Shown here: positions 61,113-64,000 of the stretch, piece after piece
How the letters are laid out: each line of letters opens with the position of its first letter
Position numbering within the stretch: position 1 is the stretch's first letter
Source: Caballeronia sp. INDeC2
GTDB taxonomy: Bacteria > Pseudomonadota > Gammaproteobacteria > Burkholderiales > Burkholderiaceae
Direction of reading: 5' to 3'
Length of the DNA: 64,000 nucleotides
NCBI RefSeq assembly: GCF_023631325.1
Contig: NZ_JALQDG010000046.1
Location: 124,001-188,000 of the forward strand
Made by a program: the position numbers and the translations under genes
The notes under the pieces: generated by a model
Seen by the model: the letters and a program-made list of their open reading frames with translations, nothing else
Database searches by the model: none
What the model was told of the DNA's origin: nothing

Positions 61113-62968
61113 CCGCGCCGTGGAAGCAATCTGCGCCCGAACACGAGAACCCGTTCCTCAAATACTTCGACGCTGAGATGCGTTATCTGCAAGCGGTGTC
61201 GGGCGAGTTCGCCAAAGCGCAGCCCGACGCCGCTCGCCGCATGGGAATGCGCTATGGCGAGCTGGGCGACAGCGTGCGTGCGACCTTCGAGGGCTTCGCG
61301 CTGCTCATGGCGCGTCTGCGCATGAAGCTCGATGACGGCAACCCGGAGTTCACCGAGGCGCTGATCGACAACCTTTACGAACATGCGGCGCGGGCGATTC
61401 CGTCGATGTCGATCATCGAATGTACGCCGCTCGGCCGTGGAGCTGCGACGGCGGCGCAGATTCCCGCACGGGCCGTAGTGCGCTCGACGCCCGTCGGTCC
61501 GGATCAGGTGCAGTGTCTTTATCGTACGACGCAGGCCGTTCAGTTGCTGCCGCTCTCGGTGGAGGATGCGGTCGTTGCGGTGCGCGACGGCGGGCGCACG
61601 GTCATCCGCCTCACGTTCCGACTCTGGCTGGGCGAGCAGCGCGAGGCCGCGGACCTCTCGCGCATTCGGCTGTATCTGTATGGTGACCGGCCCGCCTCGG
61701 CCGCATTGTATGCCGCGTTGACACGTCAGGTCGCGTCGATCGGTCTGCGTCTGCCCTCGCTGCGCAATGGCGAGTTGCTGCTCCTGGATGGCGTATGCTT
61801 CGAAGCGGCGGGTTTCGGGCCGTCGGCGAGGCTGTGGCCGGTAACCGAACCCGAGCGTGACCGCAGTCTCGATCGCGAACAGACGCTGCTGGAGTATTTC
61901 GTGTTTCCGCAGAAATTTCACTTCGTCGATCTGTGCGGCTTCGACGCCTCGGTGTTGCCGGCGGGCGAGTCGCAAATGACCTTCGAGATCGAACTGGATG
62001 AAGCCGTGCCCGGCAATTATCCGATTAGTCGCGAGAGCTTTCGCCTGTTCTGCACGCCCGTGATCAATCTCTTTGAAGTGGATGCGTTGCCCTTGCGGCC
62101 CACGGATTGGCATGACCGTGAGCACCGCGTTCTCGTGCAGCCGGGCGTGGACGGTCACATCGAGCCGTACGACGTGCTTGCGGTCACGGCGGCCGATCGG
62201 GAAGATAGCGCGCGCCATGCCTATCGGGCGTTCACGAGCTTCCGGCACCGCGGCTGGATGCTGCGTTACGAGAATCCGGAACGGTACTTTCGCAGTTCGA
62301 AGCGCTTCGGCGTGACCGGACGCGAGCTCTGGCTGACGCTTTCGGGACAGTTATGGGAACGCTTCCAGGCGGAAGCGCAACACGATGAAAACCGTCCGCA
62401 ACCGGACCGCTATCTGACCGTGCGCGCGCTCGCGAACAACAGCCGCTTGCCGCGCATGGCGCTTGCCGAGGCGACGATCACCCAGACGGTGTCGGGCTTC
62501 ACCGGGATCGCGTCGGTGCGCAACCTCACCGCTCCGACCCTGCCGCTGTATCCGCCGCGCCATCACCCTGAATACGACTGGCGCGTGCTGGGGCACTTCG
62601 CGGCGGGTTGCTCGAACGAATTGAACATGATCGGGATGGCGGGCGCGCCGGTCTTGCGCGAAGCACTGGAACTCTACGACTGGTCACATGACGACGGCAT
62701 CGAGCGACGCATCAAAGCGATTCGAGACGTACAGCTGGCCGAACATCGGACGACGGGGAAGCGGCATATGCAGTTCGAGATCCGCGTTCATGTCCGGCTC
62801 GACGCGACCGCCTTCGACGGGCCGGGCGACGCGACGCTCTTCGGCGATGTGCTCGCCCGCTTCGTGGGGCGCTATGCGAGCTTCCACCATGCGATGCGGC
62901 TGGTGGTGGACATCGACGGGAGGGAGACGCTGTATCCGCTCATGGAATTCGAGGGCGCGGCTTTTTGA
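61109..62968 (+). CDS. tssF: Type VI secretion baseplate protein TssF
   Basis: A 619-aa protein, the family length. The N-terminus FLKYFDAEMRYLQAVSGEFA followed by PDAARRMGM, the RLRMKLDDGNPEFTEALIDNLYEHAARAIPSM region and the GCSNELNMIG segment are typical of TssF. It is translationally coupled to vgrG. TssF normally sits beside tssG and other baseplate genes, which are absent here, so this protein may serve a distant T6SS cluster or a reduced system. Confidence 0.9.
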   Translation: MTAPWKQSAPEHENPFLKYFDAEMRYLQAVSGEFAKAQPDAARRMGMRYGELGDSVRATFEGFALLMARLRMKLDDGNPEFTEALIDNLYEHAARAIPSMSIIECTPLGRGAATAAQIPARAVVRSTPVGPDQVQCLYRTTQAVQLLPLSVEDAVVAVRDGGRTVIRLTFRLWLGEQREAADLSRIRLYLYGDRPASAALYAALTRQVASIGLRLPSLRNGELLLLDGVCFEAAGFGPSARLWPVTEPERDRSLDREQTLLEYFVFPQKFHFVDLCGFDASVLPAGESQMTFEIELDEAVPGNYPISRESFRLFCTPVINLFEVDALPLRPTDWHDREHRVLVQPGVDGHIEPYDVLAVTAADREDSARHAYRAFTSFRHRGWMLRYENPERYFRSSKRFGVTGRELWLTLSGQLWERFQAEAQHDENRPQPDRYLTVRALANNSRLPRMALAEATITQTVSGFTGIASVRNLTAPTLPLYPPRHHPEYDWRVLGHFAAGCSNELNMIGMAGAPVLREALELYDWSHDDGIERRIKAIRDVQLAEHRTTGKRHMQFEIRVHVRLDATAFDGPGDATLFGDVLARFVGRYASFHHAMRLVVDIDGRETLYPLMEFEGAAF

Positions 62969-63056
62969 TGACGCGGCTTATCCATCCCTCCGCTTTGGCG
63001 GTCGCCACCTAACGAAGCCTCGGCCGAAGGCAAGGCGCCGCGACAAACCCGCCCGC

Positions 63057-63836
63057 TCAATCAAACATATCCGGCTGCCTCGCAACCAAGTCATTCCATA
63101 TCGTCTGAAAATGCAGCCAGCCGACGTAGTCACTTCCACATGCTCCCGCCTATACCGCGCCCGATCCTCGGCCACAAGCTTCGGCGTAACCCCGGTCGCC
63201 TCCACCATCAACTGCTGGCAACACCGCTCAAGCGCAATAAACCAGAACGCCGCCGGATCGATACTATGACGGCTCGCGGCAAGCAGCCCATGATTCTGAT
63301 GAATCGCGGCCTTTACGCCCTGAAACGCGTTCGCGACCTTGTTCACGCCCTTCACCTCGACGGCCGCCTTGCCTGCTTCATCGCCGATCACGACATGGTT
63401 TTCAAAGAACGTCCTGAGACATCGGTATGAGCAGCTTGCCGAGCGCCGCGAACCCGGTGCCGTAGACGGTATGCGCATGGCACATCGCGACGACGTCCTG
63501 ATGCTGCTCATGCACGGCGGCATGCAGCACGAAGCCCGCGCGATTGAGCGCGTAATTGCCTTCGACGACATTGCCCTGGTGATCGGCGCAGATCCGGTTC
63601 GAGACCTTCACTTGCGCGAAGTGAACGGCCATCGGGTTGGTCCAGTAGAGCGACGGATTCTCCGGATCGCGCACGGTGAGGTGGCCCGCGAAACCGTAAT
63701 CGAAGTCCTGTAACGCGCACGCACGGCACGCTGCGACAAGACGCTCCTTCAAATACCGTCGATGTTCGGCGTGGCTCGAAAACGTCGGCGGCTCGGGAAA
63801 GATGAGGCCTTCCTGTTCCGCTTGATAGATCGACAC
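63057..63836 (-). pseudogene. Class II aldolase/adducin family gene with multiple frameshifts
   Basis: The first frame (from a GTG at 63836) reads DFDYGFAGHLTVRDPE, NYALNRAGFVLHAAVHEQHQ and MCHAHTVYGTGFAALGKLL, the metal-binding part of class II aldolases, but stops at 63402. Another frame continues FFENHVVIGDEAGKAAVEV and AIHQNHGLLAASRHSID, with the second histidine motif. A third segment, back in the first frame, would end QTIWNDLVARQPDMFD at 63057. So frame changes are needed near 63421 and 63115, and the start region may also be broken (METPRK at 63883 is out of frame). The gene appears non-functional unless the sequence has errors. Confidence 0.8.
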
Positions 63837-64000
63837 GCGGCCTTCGAGGTCGATTGCCGTTTCGCTTTTCGTGGAGTCTCCATGACGTCGCTCATCGTTA
63901 CGCTCAAGCGGATCTAAGTGTGTCGCCCATGGCGCCGCGACCGATGCCTGCGCACGAACGAAGCCTGTTCAACGAGGCATGAACCACATTCATGTTCGAT

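Overview
The window is high-GC DNA typical of a Burkholderiaceae secondary replicon (Paraburkholderia or Caballeronia-like; inferred from gene content and codon use, not from a marker gene). It carries its own replication and partition locus at 15.3-19.7 kb. This holds parA-parB with two copies of a 16-bp palindrome just downstream of parB that look like parS, and a Rep_3-type initiator gene preceded by 15-bp iterons on a 21-bp period. The window therefore appears to lie on a chromid or megaplasmid.

Layout. 0-6 kb (minus strand): a hydroquinone-cleavage operon. It encodes an outer-membrane MetA-family protein, a Tat-exported FAD dehydrogenase, a periplasmic cytochrome c, a SnoaL/KSI-fold protein, the two subunits of hydroquinone 1,2-dioxygenase (HapC/HapD type) and an aldehyde dehydrogenase cut by the window edge. 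A divergent AraC regulator (6.3 kb) probably controls it. 7-14 kb: a LysR regulator, an AEC-family transporter, a frameshifted catalase-like gene, small conserved proteins, and a TonB receptor resembling ZnuD behind a palindrome that looks like a Zur box. 14.2-19.7 kb: the replication/partition locus. 19.8-25.3 kb: an MFS transporter, a lipoprotein, a Tat-exported phospholipase C, a NUDIX protein and two similar very small membrane proteins.

25.6-52 kb is a large exopolysaccharide or capsule locus. It has an initiating sugar-phosphate transferase, a Wzc-type tyrosine autokinase, four GT4 glycosyltransferases, a UDP-HexNAc dehydrogenase plus C4-epimerase pair (UDP-GalNAcA supply), an AsnB-like amidotransferase, an EpsG-type polymerase, a MurJ-like flippase, a NodB deacetylase, two acyl/acetyltransferases, two paralogous beta-helix proteins and an SGNH esterase. 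I infer an acidic, acylated and possibly amidated polymer. No Wza-type outer-membrane exporter is present in the window.

52-64 kb: a class A penicillin-binding protein, the acdR/acdS pair (ACC deaminase, a plant-association trait), an AbiE-type toxin-antitoxin pair, ppnP, an isolated vgrG-tssF operon and a class II aldolase gene broken by frameshifts. No tRNA, rRNA, CRISPR array or insertion sequence was recognised.
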